Part shown: piece by piece, positions 1 to 12,000 of the stretch
Layout: every line of letters begins with the position of its first letter
How positions within the stretch are numbered: the first letter of the stretch is position 1
Source: Pristionchus mayeri
Lineage: Eukaryota; Nematoda; Chromadorea; Rhabditida; Neodiplogasteridae
NCBI GenBank assembly: GCA_036245805.1
Contig: BTRK01000004.1
Coordinates: forward strand, 26,514,541 to 26,578,540
Length of the DNA: 64,000 nt
Reading direction: 5' to 3'
The notes under the pieces: model-generated
The model's database searches: none
What the model saw: only the letters and a program-made list of their open reading frames with translations
What the model was told of the DNA's origin: nothing
Translations under genes and position numbers: made by a program

Positions 1-113
1 GTTCGTTTCGCTATATTACGTTATATTCTCCACATAACATTTTTCTAATTTCTAAGAGAGGGTTGTAATTTTTTTAACATTGTTGTTTTCATAAAAATGA
101 ATCATTTATTCAG

Positions 114-961
114 GCCGACGTGATTCTCAAATATAACCCCGATGAGGCACGTCTGCTGAAGCAGTACAATGAGCTGCCCGACAATGCAAAGTTGAACGAG
201 GGTGGCGAGGAGCAGGAAGAGGGAGAGGTTCGTTTAAAAAATATATACTTTTAGAGAAATTTTTATCCATGGTGGAAAATATATGCCTTTGTGTTGTGTA
301 ATGCTGTGAAAAATTCAAGGAGAGGAGAACAAATTTGAGTTCCCGCAATTTCATATCTCGGCTCCTAGTAGAGATAGCGATTTGTAATTTGGAATATCAG
401 GTGGAAAAGTAAAAACCACCCCACATTATAAATTTCAAGGCGCTATCTCTACTGGGATCCGAAATATGGAATTGCGGGAATTCAAATTTGTTCTCTTCTC
501 CTTGATTTTTTCCACCGCGTAAGATTGAAGCTACTAGTTCCGATTATTTGTTTATGAAAATTGATCAATCCTATTAACCAATGCTCCAACCTATAGGAAA
601 GATTATTTTAGGTGGAGTTCACTGACATTGGAGCTGTATCCGGAGAAGAGGAATCCGATTCGGAAGATGATAATATGCCTACCTCTGGAAGTGAAGATGA
701 GTCGGAAGAGGGTTCGGACAAGGAGGAATCTAGTGACGAGGAAGAGGATATGGTGAGTATTAATAGATTTGAGAATAGTGGAATACATTTTTAATATTTT
801 GCTTTCATAAGCCAATTGGTTTGAAATTTAGCTAAAATTTACGATATTACTGTTGCTAACATGGAATTGATTGATTGCAGCGATGGGACGAAGAGGATCT
901 TGCCCGCGGGAAAGGGCAGGCTGGACGCGGCGGCAAGAACAAGTACGGAAAGAGGAGATAA
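114..961 (+). CDS. eif-1A: Translation initiation factor eIF1A, 3' exons (5' partial)
   Basis: eIF1A promotes 40S ribosome scanning and initiator tRNA binding in the cytosol. Three exons are visible: 114-227, 612-752 and 881-961, each with GT-AG borders and matching phase. The first encodes [20 protein letters not shown], which matches the end of the eIF1A OB fold and its following helix (family: [19 protein letters not shown]). Exon 2 begins VEFTDIG, as in the family, followed by a long Asp/Glu/Ser tract. Exon 3 ends in a short basic Gly/Lys/Arg tail (GKNKYGKRR, stop TAA at 959-961). The N-terminal half lies before the window. The basic ending is odd, because the animal eIF1A proteins I know end in an acidic stretch. 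Intron 1 holds a small inverted-repeat element. Identity is confident; the tail is read directly from the sequence. Confidence 0.88.
315..505. mobile_element. Small palindromic MITE in eIF1A intron
   Basis: Imperfect inverted repeat. TCAAGGAGAGGAGAACAAAT at the left pairs with its complement ending at 505, and the arms also share ccgcaattcc and the block gtagagatagcg. The centre is about 410. There is no coding capacity. It lies wholly inside the intron between 227 and 612. Confidence 0.7.
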
Positions 962-1203
962 ACTGACCACCCTTGTTCCCTCCCTTCTGATGCTTCCCCC
1001 TTTCTTTTGGGTTGTTATTCCTCCTTTCGATCGCTCGGTGAGTCATCTCGTTACTGAGATATTAACTGATGCTAAATATAAGTATATTTTTAAGTCTTTT
1101 TCGTACCAATGTTGAGCGATAAATGATTAATTTTGAAGTATGATTGCATAATCAAAGAAGAGGCAAGGGTGGATGGTATTGCGGATGTGACCAATTTGAC
1201 ATA

Positions 1204-2576
1204 CAGTAGCGCGCAAAAGTGTTGGGGCACTTTTTCAACTTGCTGTAACTTTTTGACCAGTAAAGATATCATTCTGAAACTCAGGTATTATGTACCAAAT
1301 TCATTGGAGATTATGACCATCATACTTTGGCGTGACGCAATCGTACAGTCGTTTCGTAGTGATGACGCAATTAAAATGTACTTTTTCAAAACAGCATTAT
1401 TCTTACATGGATTTTTTCCAGCTCGCCAAACTTTCTGAGGTCGGAGTCATGCCCGAGGTCTACCCAGAAAAAAAATTTGGGGTTGCTGCGCAACCGCATA
1501 TTTGCTGCAGCCTTGCTGCAAAATCGAGGTCGCAAATTCAGATCTCGGCTCCTAATCAAGCTAGAGACTGGTTCAAGACATCAAAATGATCGCCAGCATG
1601 ATAGCAGATGATCCCGAGAATATGGAAACAATAGCTCGAAATTTGCCCTCAGGGCATGAAAAAATCACTTTTTTGAATGACCATTTTTTGGACATTCACA
1701 ATTTTGCGGGAAAATTAGGTTAAAATCGGGTTTATTTTGTGGATCGTCAAATCGGGTTTGCATAGACATATTCAAAATGTATTGAAGAACTGATTCCCAA
1801 CTTTTTAGAGTGTTTGGATAACTTTCCGGCCCGCTGCGACCGTTTTCCGGAGGTATACTAGAGTCGGGAAGCACCCTGTTTACCACTATGGGCGAGAGAG
1901 GTGCAGACGACGAGAGTGCGTAAACAGGGTTTTTCCAGACCCGAGTATCCCTCCGGAAAACGGTCGCCACGGGCTGGAAAGTTATCCAAACACTCTAAAA
2001 AGTTGGGAATCAGTTCTTCAATACATTTTGAATATGTCTATGCAAAAACCAGATTTTTAACTAATTTTCCCGCAAAATTGTGAATGTCCAAAAAATGGTC
2101 ATTCAAAAAAGTGATTTTTTCATGCCCTGAGGGCAAATTTCGAGCTATTGTTTCCATATTCTCGGGATCATCTGCTATCAAGCTGGCGATCATTTTGATG
2201 TCTTGAACCAGTCTCTAGCTTGATTAGGAGCCGAGATCTCAATTTGCGACCTCGATTTTGCAGCAAGGCTGCAGCAAATATGCGGTTGCGCAGCAACCTC
2301 AAATTTTTTTTCTGGGTAGACCTCGGGCATGACTCCGACCTCAGAAAGTTTGGCGACCTGGAAAAAATCCATGTAAGAATAATGCCGTTTTGAAAAAGTA
2401 CATTTAAATTGCGTCATCACTACGAAACGACTGTACGATTGCGTCATGCCAAAGTATGATGGTCATAATCTCCAATGAATTTGGTACATAATACCGGAGT
2501 TTCAGAATGATATCTTTACTGGGCAAAAAGTTACAGCAAGTTGAAAAAGTGCCCCCAACACTTTTGCGCGCTACTG
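1204..2576. mobile_element. Long palindromic Tc1-like fold-back element
   Basis: A 1373 bp element that is palindromic over almost its whole length, with its centre near 1890. The ends read CAGTAGCGCGCAAAAGTG and the exact complement. TA flanks both sides (1202-1203 and 2577-2578), the target-site signature of Tc1/mariner transposons, many of which start CAGT. The two arms differ by scattered substitutions and small indels, so this is not a perfect assembly fold. The apparent ORFs of 60-101 codons are mirror images of each other and show no transposase motif, so the element is non-autonomous. It lies between eIF1A and the Pro/Ser/Tyr-rich gene. Confidence 0.85.
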
Positions 2577-3955
2577 TACAATAGAATAGATTCTTTTTTT
2601 TCTAATTTTTTGAACCTCGCACCTCGTGAGCTATACTTAAGAAGAGCCTCTTATATTGCGTTCAACTAATGCATATCCCCTCCCTTACTAGTTGGCACAT
2701 AATGGTAGGTGCCCCTCCAATTTGATCCGGTAGAGAGGTAGGTCAAGACTAGAGTGCGTCTTCTCTCCCTGGGTGTGGCCGCTTGTCCATTCACTCCTCC
2801 CACTGATTAGGTTCATCTCTGGTTGCAACACTCCGTTCATTCTGCCGACTAGTCTGATACTGAGAGTGAAAGGCTAAGTAAGATGTCTCCTATTCTCTCC
2901 TGTAATGTTCCATTCCCTCATCACTCTTCTTTCCTCCTCGAGATTTCCCTCCCCTCTCTAACAATAACTGACTGGATCGCTTTCAACTCGAATGATATCC
3001 CTTTGGTTCTCACTCGACTGAGTTATGACTACTAGAGGGGGGAAGGTCACAGTCTCAATCTCTTCTCCGCCCCTTCTCATTTGACTCTTGAGATCTCGAT
3101 TGGATGGTCGTTTGGACGTCTCTGATCGAAGGGACGTCCCTCATCCTTCTTCTCTCCCTTCCCTTATCCATCACTGGCTCATCCCTATCACTCCCATTCT
3201 CTCAATCGCTACATCCTTCGAAGTCTTCCTTTTACTCCATTCACTCAACGTGAGTTCCATTTCATATTGTCCATCCTCTTCCATTCTGCTTTCTATTCTC
3301 GTTCTACCGTTCTTCGAATAGCTCAATGACCTGTTATCTGTTCCACCCATTAGTCGTAATTCAATCGGAAAGGGCACAATGATCTCAATCTGACTGATTA
3401 TCGATTGATTATGCAGCACGGGAAAGGATTCAAACGAGTTAAGTGGGAGAGATAACTCTAGGCTTATCTTTCCTTCCCTCACTCCCCTCCCCATCACACA
3501 ACTCACTTCCAATCACCATTTATGACCATAACGCAGTGCTTGTTTTATCTTGATGACTTGGACAGGAAGGTCCTTAAGGACTGAACGGATGCTAGGAGAA
3601 CGAAGTATTATAGACTATGGACTACCCATTTAGGAGACTCCTCAAGTGGTCTGAACGACCTCTTTGAGAGATGATACATACAGGATGGAAGATTGCAGAA
3701 CAGGGGAGAAGGAGGGGGAAGGGTAGATCAAGGAAGAGGAAGGGAACAAATCGAGTATCTAGGGGGGAGACTGTTTTGCAGTGAGGACTCGGCCCGATCT
3801 CGAATAGCTCTGAGAAGAGTGAACAAAAGAGTGGGTGAGAAGAGAGGAGAGGGAAGGAATCACTCTCCTCATGGATCGAGAAACAACGAAGAGCTTTCGG
3901 TGAGCATCCAACCACTTCTTCGATTAGTGGTGAAGATGAGTCAAGATTACTGTAG
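2577..3955. other. Unassigned region upstream of the Pro/Ser/Tyr-rich gene
   Basis: No recognised gene. A 113-codon minus-strand ORF (3171-3512) has varied composition but no match I can name. A plus-strand stretch at about 3780-3895 may hold upstream exons of the next gene: an acceptor gttttgcag ends near 3780, and a reading WIEKQRRAFG joins in phase to the exon at 3956. The rest is pyrimidine-rich spacer. Confidence 0.4.
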
Positions 3956-6900
3956 GAGTGAAGCAACGATCCATTACACCCGAAGAGAAGAAGACAGCAG
4001 TTGGATTGGAAAGATTATCAGAGGAAGAAGCTTATATCGGGACTGGATTCATTAGGGGCATCCATGTGGCATGTCTACCTGGTCAGACTCTTCCCCCATC
4101 TCATCACTGATTCCTCCTTCAGATGGCACTCCCATCGAGATATCTCCCTCTGCCCCTCCTCCCTACTTCCCTGCCATCGGGGGACCTGGATACTCACTCT
4201 ACACTACCACTCATCAATCCCTTGATAACACGATCGATAATGGATATGGTAGTGCTGCTACAGTACTCCCTCCATATAACCCTCCTCATTTCCCTTCACT
4301 CTCCCCCTCTCACGTTCCCTCCCATCCAGTGACGAGTCCTTCCTCTCCCGTGACCTACTCTACTCCATTTCCCCTTTATTCAACCCTATCTTCCACTACT
4401 ATTGCTCCTCCATCATACACTTCATCTTCTACAGTATCTTACCCATCTCCATCTTCATCCTATTCCTCTTCCTCCTACCCCTCATACTCCTCTCCTTCCT
4501 CTCTCACCCCTTCTTTCCCATCTTCCTCTTCACCACTCCCTCCCCCTTCTCCTTCTTCTTCCTACTGGATTCCTTCCTCATATCCTTCATCTACTCTTTC
4601 TCCTTCCCCCCTTTCCCCATCATCTTCCTCAATCCCTTCCTATCCATTCCCCTCGTACTCTACCGTTCTCTCCAACTCTTCTCTCCAACCTCCTCCTTCC
4701 TACTCCTCCTCCTATCATCCAACCTCATCTCCTCCACCTTCAAATTTTCCTTCTACTCCCTCGTACCCATCTCCATCTTCCCCTTCTCCTTCTCTTCCCT
4801 CTTCCCTTCCTCCTTCATTATCAACCCCCATCTATTCCTCTGGAGGAGTAACATCAGCTGCATCTGGTAGAACATATCCCTCTTATGCTTCCTCCTATTC
4901 TCCCTCCTTCTCCTCCTCACCCTACTCCTCCTCCTCCTCCCTATCGTCCTGCTCCCTCATATCGCCCATCCCCTTCCAACCCCAATCAATCACCTTCATA
5001 TCAGTCATTTTCATCATCTGGATCCGCTGGTTCTTCCTATCCCTCCCCATCGAATCCTTCCCCTTCTCCTTCGTACCCCTCTACTTCTTCTTCCTACCTC
5101 TCCTCCTCATCATCATATCCCTCTCCTTCTCCTTCTCCTTCCTACCCCTCTCCTTCTTCTTCCTACCCCTCCCCGTCCCCATCATATCCTTCTACTACTT
5201 CTTCCTACCTCTCCTCCTCATCATCATATCCCTCTCCTTCTCCTTCCTACCCCTCCTTCTTCTTCCTACCCCTCCCCGTCCCATCATATCCTTCTCCTTC
5301 TCCTTCCTACCCCTCCCCCTCCCCATCATATCCTTCTCCTTCTCCTTCCCTACCCCTCTCCTTCTTCTTCCCACCCCTCCCCCTCCTCATCATATTCTTC
5401 TCCTTCACCTTCCTACCCCTCTCCTTCTCCTTCCTACCCCTCTCCTTCTCCTTCCTACCCCTCCCCCCTCCCCATCATATCCTTCTCCTTCTCCTTCCTA
5501 CCCATCTTCTTCCTATTCTTACCCCTCTCCATCCCCATCCTACCCCTCTCCTGCCCCATCATATCCTTCTCCTTCTCCTTCCTACCCCTCTTCCACTCCA
5601 TCATATCCTTCTCCTTCTCCTTTCTACCCCTCTCCATCCCCATCCTACCCCTCTCCTGCCCCATCATATCGTTCTCCTTCTCCTTCCTACCCCTCTTCCA
5701 CTCCATCATATCCTTCTCCTTCTCCTTCCTATCCCTCTACCTCCTCATCGTACCCCTCTCGATCACCTTCATATCAATCATCTTCATCATCTGCTGGCAG
5801 TTACTCCTACCCATCTCTGTCTCCCTCCCATTCCTCCCCTTCACCTTCCTATCCTCCTCCCTCTCCTTCCTCTTCCTCGTCCTCTTCCTCTGGATCTCAC
5901 GTGGCAGCATCTGTCATTCCTCCTTCTCCTCTTCCATCTCCATCGAGTTCCTCAACAAAAGGCTACTCTTCAGAGGAGGGTCAGGTATTTCTTCAGTATC
6001 GAAAAATGAACCCATTAGAGATTATTCATATAGTTCAACACATTCTTCTGCACTACGAAGCAGTGTACATTTACTTTGGAGGCTTAATGAAATAGTAGAA
6101 ATTGCAGAGTCAGGGTATGTCTTCCCTGAGGAGTTGAATCCTCCTCCAGTGCAGACTGCCTACCAGGTACTCCCCCCTCCCCTCCCCCCTCATCCTTGCT
6201 TCAGCCTCTATCCTTTCACGTCTATCCCACTCACTTCTATGCCTCTGGCCCCGTCCCTCCTCCCTCCGATGTTCGAACTCCGAGGTTCTCACTCATTCAT
6301 TCACTTTCTCATCTATGATCTGGAAGATCCATTTAAATTAGGAAGAAGATCTAGCTGTCGAATGAGATTCCTGAGTAAAGGGATAATTGCAGTGCTTACT
6401 CTCCTCCTCCAGTTCCAGCCTACATCCCATCGTACGAAGATATTAGAGAGGACAGATTCGAGTGAGTTCATTCCCGTTCCACTATTCGAGGCATTTCCTC
6501 ACACATCAATGAAGAGAAGTAAGAAGAGAGGGAAGAGACTCCATTCCAGATCTACTCCTTCTCCTTTCTCTTCCAAACACCCTTCTTATCCTGCCGGCTC
6601 ACAGTACTACTCCGCCACTTCGATGCCCACCCTACAAGTACCTCTTCCACTCTCATTCCCTACCCTCACTCTTCCATTCCAGTCCTCTCCTCTCCCTCCT
6701 CCTCCTCCTCCTCCTCTCCCTCCTCTCCCTCCTCCCCCCTCCCTCCTACAGTTCTTCCTTTTCATCAGCTGGATCTGCATCCTCTTCCTACTATTCCTCA
6801 AATCACGAATCCTCTTCTTCCCTATCAGGATCATCATCCAATCTTCCTTCTCGATATCCATCTCCCTCTTCTCCCTCTTTCCCCCCTCCTCCCCCTCTCC

Positions 6901-8416
6901 CTGCTCCCCCTCCCCCCTCCCCCTCCTCCTCCTGTATCCTCCACTCCCCCTCCATCTTCTTCCATCTACTCTCCTTCTCGTCCTTCAGTATATCGTCCAT
7001 CTCTTCCTTCTCCATCAGTTTCTCCCTACTTCTCTGGATATCACTCTCCTTCCTCTACTCCTTCCTCTAACCCCTCTTACCCTTCCAATAACGGGTACTA
7101 CCCTGGTCCTGCCCCTGTCTACGTCGATGCAATCCTCCCATCAACACTCCTTCCTCCTCCATCCTCCTCTCCATCCTACTCTTCTGCATCTCCTTCAATC
7201 CATTATCCTTCCCCTACCACTCTTTCTCCATCTCCTTCTTCCTATGGTCCTGTGACTCGTCCTTCGGTCTCTCAGTATTCTCCTCGTCCTCGTCCTCTTC
7301 CATTGGAATCAGAAGAGTATTCGAGTATCGACTCTTCTCCTTCCTTTCCTTCTTCAACTCTCCGTCCTCCTTCGACTCCTCTGGATGCTTCATCTGAGTA
7401 CTCAACCTTCGGTATCCCTAGTGGTCCTCTTCCTCCCTCAAGAAATGATCGGATCCCTGCATCTTCTTATTCCAATCCTCCTCCTTCTTCTACCCAATAT
7501 CCATCTGTGACCTCTTCATACCGTCATTCTACTAAATCTCCGTATTTCATCGGACCAACCATCATTGGAAGTGGATTCAGTTCCCCTGAACCCCCAAATT
7601 CCTCTGAGGAATCATATTCGACGCCTTCTTATCCCTCTCGTACCGTATCCACTTCCCCTCCTTCTCCCAATCGATCGAATACTCTATACCATATACGAGA
7701 GTGCCTCCGTCGACGGAGAGTCCCTCACCAGTCGAGTCTATCCCATCCCCCGTCCTACTCAGATTAACAACTATGCTTCTACAGAAGAGGAGGAGAGGGG
7801 ATCGAAGGTGGTTCCCTACTCAGAGAAGAAGGAATTGAGGATCGTGGAGACTTCTGCTGTTACGACGAGACCGAGAAGACCCCCTTCGATCCCTGCCAGA
7901 TACATCCGACCAGAGACGAATAAGGGAATGATTCATAGACCATCAGTGATCTCATCTGGATCCTCGAATGAGATGCCCTCCCGTCCCCTCGTTGCCCGTC
8001 CCTCCGGAAAGATATGGACTCCCAATGAGGGATCACCCAATCCTTCTTTCCCTTCCGGATACTCTGGCGGAGTTCCCTCCCCATCATTCATTGATTCGAA
8101 CGAGGGATCAGTGGGAGGAAGTCTCTCTCCTTCCTATGGACAATCTTCCTCAGTGGGAGGAAGTGTTCCTCCTCCTTCCTACGGTCAATCTTCCTCTGGC
8201 TATCGAGGCTCGTCTGGTTCAGGATCCTCTGTTGCTTTGTATGAGCAATCGAATGGAGGTTGGGAAGGAGAGAGAGGGGAGAAGGGAGGAGATCCTTCTG
8301 GTACGTCTCCTCTTCTTCCCTCCTACAAGAATGAAGCAGTCGAGCAAGAGATACGAGTGGCTCAGGGTCAGCAATTAACTTACTTTCCAATCATTATCCC
8401 GCTTTTCAACCTATAG
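3956..8416 (+). CDS. Pro/Ser/Tyr-rich low-complexity protein, multi-exon, model uncertain
   Basis: Not a family I recognise. The exon starting at 3956 reads VKQRSITPEEKKTAVGLERL and is followed, across a 41 bp intron (4082-4122), by DGTPIEISPSAPPPYFPAIG. From about 4400 to 5900 the product is dominated by degenerate repeats of PSYPSPSPSYPS. The open frame switches near 4930 and again near 5500, so either small introns, indels in the repeats, or assembly errors are present. Non-repetitive parts follow: EIVEIAESGYVFPEELNPPP (about 6085-6145), YSPPPVPAYIPSYEDI (about 6400), then Ser/Pro/Gly-rich sequence with SPSYGQSSSVGGS repeats up to a stop at 8416. The composition suggests a disordered extracellular or structural protein. 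No signal peptide or start codon was located. The true 3' end may extend into the N gap. Confidence 0.5.
4400..5800 (+). repeat. Degenerate pyrimidine-rich coding tandem repeat
   Basis: Long run of short units built from tcctacccctctcc, tcatatccttct and tccttctcc, nearly purine-free on the plus strand. In the correct frame it encodes SYPSP/PSYPS-type repeats. The density of near-identical units explains why all plus-strand frames stay open here, and makes both length polymorphism and misassembly likely. Confidence 0.8.
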
Positions 8417-8500
8417 AAAAGTAAAGAAGATAGTAAATGCTAGTTTTGAGTGACTTCCACTGCATTGCCCGTGCCTTCGAGTGGAACCCGAGGGGATGAC

Positions 8501-9000
8501 NNNNNNNNNNNNNNNNNNNNNNNNNNNNNNNNNNNNNNNNNNNNNNNNNNNNNNNNNNNNNNNNNNNNNNNNNNNNNNNNNNNNNNNNNNNNNNNNNNNN
8601 NNNNNNNNNNNNNNNNNNNNNNNNNNNNNNNNNNNNNNNNNNNNNNNNNNNNNNNNNNNNNNNNNNNNNNNNNNNNNNNNNNNNNNNNNNNNNNNNNNNN
8701 NNNNNNNNNNNNNNNNNNNNNNNNNNNNNNNNNNNNNNNNNNNNNNNNNNNNNNNNNNNNNNNNNNNNNNNNNNNNNNNNNNNNNNNNNNNNNNNNNNNN
8801 NNNNNNNNNNNNNNNNNNNNNNNNNNNNNNNNNNNNNNNNNNNNNNNNNNNNNNNNNNNNNNNNNNNNNNNNNNNNNNNNNNNNNNNNNNNNNNNNNNNN
8901 NNNNNNNNNNNNNNNNNNNNNNNNNNNNNNNNNNNNNNNNNNNNNNNNNNNNNNNNNNNNNNNNNNNNNNNNNNNNNNNNNNNNNNNNNNNNNNNNNNNN
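8501..9000. other. Scaffold gap (500 N)
   Basis: Exactly 500 undetermined bases, a typical placeholder length, so the true gap size is probably unknown. Reading frames that cross it have no meaning. Confidence 0.99.
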
Positions 9001-12000
9001 GTACGATCACGCATCCGGCAGTCGATGCATTTCGTATTTTTAGCTTTCGAAAGGTTTTTGGAGAGAAGAAGGAAAGAAGGAAGCCATGAGAGTCTCGATC
9101 AATTAAACGAAAACCAGCGTCGAAATGAAACAATTTTCCACTAGTTTCGAGGAGGGTTTCACTTGCACAATATTTCGCCATTCCGGGGCAGGGAAATTTC
9201 CATCACTTTCATCGCTTATCAGCGCACACAATCGATGCAACGAGGTTACCCAACTCGGCCAGTTTCCCATACTTGACAGATAATCAATCGAATGGAGGGA
9301 GATCAGTCAACTCACATCAGTTAGTCACAACTCGCTTCATGTACCCGAATAGATAATGACGGAAGGAGAGTTGAGAGAGGAGACTGTCCTTCCCCGTCCA
9401 GATCCTCTCTTCTCCTCACTCACAACACCTGCAAAACTTCAACATTCCGCCCATTGCAACCATTTGAATCGAAGAGGAAGGAAGAACACTGGAGAAGCAT
9501 GTCAATTACAACAATAGAAAATAACGGAAAGAGAGTGAGGGAATGAAGGGTGGAAAGCGATAGATACGTCGATTACAACATAAAGGAAACGATAGGACGG
9601 AGGGGGGGGGGTATGAATGAGAGAGAAGAGAGAGAAGGGCGGAGGAGAGAGAGTCATCACGGCAAAAACGGCACAGGCACACTGAGCAGGATTCCCAACT
9701 GAGAGCGCTCTCTATCGAAACGGGATGAGGGAGAGGGACGGAGACAGAGCGAGGAGGGGAAACGATCGTCTATCCTATGGGAGAAGACAAGATTGATAGA
9801 AATGATAGTGAATCGAGAGCCTGCATCCCTATCAATTCCACAGATCAACGCGCATTTCAATCACTCCGAACTCTTTCCAAGTATCGGTCAAGGAAGGAGG
9901 AATTAAGTGACTAAATTTCACCCAAAGATGAAGAGTTCCTCCAGTGAGACCAATGGGAAAGTCGACCACTCACGAAAACGAAAGAAACGAATGAACGAAT
10001 ATACCCCGTTTATACGTGATGGACCGCCAGAGGAAAGAGGGTGGAATGAGAAGTGAAGGGAGTGATAGGAGAAAGAAAGAGTGGGCGAGTGAGAGAGGAG
10101 GGAGACCGACGAGTGGTGATGTAAATGAGTGTGAATGGTAGAGGTGTGTGTGTGTGTTGATTGGGACGACGGATCATCAATCGATCGCTCTATGTTCACT
10201 TACTCACTACCACTTCCCTCTTCACCACTCAACGAAGACGCTTTATTCGACAATAACATGCAACCATAAGGCACGTGAGTTCGAACTATGCCAGTTCGGT
10301 TACAGCTCAATTCGAGAGAGCAACTCAGATGCGACGGTACCTCACTTGGCCCAACTATTCGACAAACATGATCGCCATTTTGTTTAACGCTTTTGTGTAC
10401 ATACATACAGAATCGTTGATCGATCGACATAGACACGGTCCCTTGCCCGTCGACATTCGGAAAATCGGGACCACCTAACTCCGCCCACTTGACCCTTTTC
10501 TCCAATTCTCTATTTAGCAGTGAATTGCAAACTGAAATTTGGCAAAATACGCAGAGGAGAGGTATAAATACTGTAAAATTTGAAGCTTAAATGACCCGCA
10601 ATTTCCTGATTTCCTGAGGCAGGGTCAATTTAGGCACGTTTGAACGATTTCCGTTCGAGAGAAATTAGGCGGATTAGGTTCTCTAATGTCGACGGATAAC
10701 GGGCCGTGCATAGAGAGAAAAAAAGCTGTAGATCAATCTTGTCAATCAAAGAGATCTACAGTTGGATGAACAAAAGATATGGGGATGCGTATTCCTAAGT
10801 ATTCCCGTTAAGTTAAAATTTTATTTTTTTGAAGCTCAAGCGCTTAATTACGTTGCGGTACGCAATACGTACAGTAGCAGTCATCTAAAAATGTTGCGTT
10901 GCTGTTTGACACCTAATATTGGAAAAAATGATAAATAAACATTTATAAATCGTAGTACTTACGTACACGTATTCATAGCACTAACACAGTGTGAAATTCA
11001 GTTCATGAAGATAACAGTCCACAATTTAGAGCGCCCATAAATAGCCCAGCATATCCTTATTGTCAACTCTTCCATCCGAAAACATATAAAATATAAATAC
11101 AGATTCAAGGAGTGAAATCACATCACATCAGGTTCATGACATCTTTTCAATGATTGGTCACGTTTTTCCTATCGCGGTCTAGCAGATAACATGAATTGGA
11201 CATTGAGAAGAGAGTCGGAAACGTCATCTGGAAATAAGAGTGGGCGAAAGGAGGAAAGAGAGAAGCTCAACGCAAGATATTGGCAGAGGAGATCGTGCCG
11301 GTGGAGTTTGAATCAGTGAAATAGAAGGAAGAATCGGAGATGCATTTGCTCCGCGAAAGACAGCCATGGTAGAGGGTCAGCCATGGTTTGAAATGTTCAG
11401 TGGTGTACAGTGGTGTAGGGTGTACTGTATGTATGACAAACACCACCAAGCACCACGAAATATCGTATCTTGTTTATTGATTTAACTATTTTCGCTAAAT
11501 GTTTTACACTGATTGATACTTGAGCTTATCCCGGCTATTCATACTTGGTCATCCATAGTGAAGTTTATGAGACGCGAATCCTTGGTATCCCGTACAATGG
11601 ATGAAGAATTAAGGATTAGGAGTTGTAGGCTTTATAATACGTGTTCATACGTTAAAAGAATCTTTTTCATACTTATTTTATCGCTTTTTACCAATGTTTG
11701 CATAGAGAATTGATAATTCACTTTTCAATTTCAACATAGATAGCTAAATCATTATTCTTACTTACTAGTGGCTAATACTTATTTGCATTTTTTCCACTGT
11801 TTCGCAATTCCTGGACGTGTTTATACATTTAAAAATCTTAAATTAAAGTGCTGCAATTCTATCCGTTGTATATTTTTAAAAGCTTTAATGCATTCCATTA
11901 ATGTACGTATTTATTTATATTTCAGGTTCCCGTCTGCGTCTCGAATCTTGGTGAATCATGATAAGGGATACCGCCAATTGGGTTCCAGTTCCGACCAGGT

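Noticed and set aside
1332..2447. Matching 85-codon ORFs on opposite strands as a small gene pair
   Set aside because: They are mirror translations of the two arms of one palindromic transposon.
4402..7255. Leu/Pro-rich ORFs in alternative frames (for example 4402-4851)
   Set aside because: Open only because the DNA is a pyrimidine repeat; they are shadows of the Pro/Ser/Tyr frame.
8406..9181. Long ORFs of 197-256 codons
   Set aside because: They are almost entirely N gap and have no meaning.
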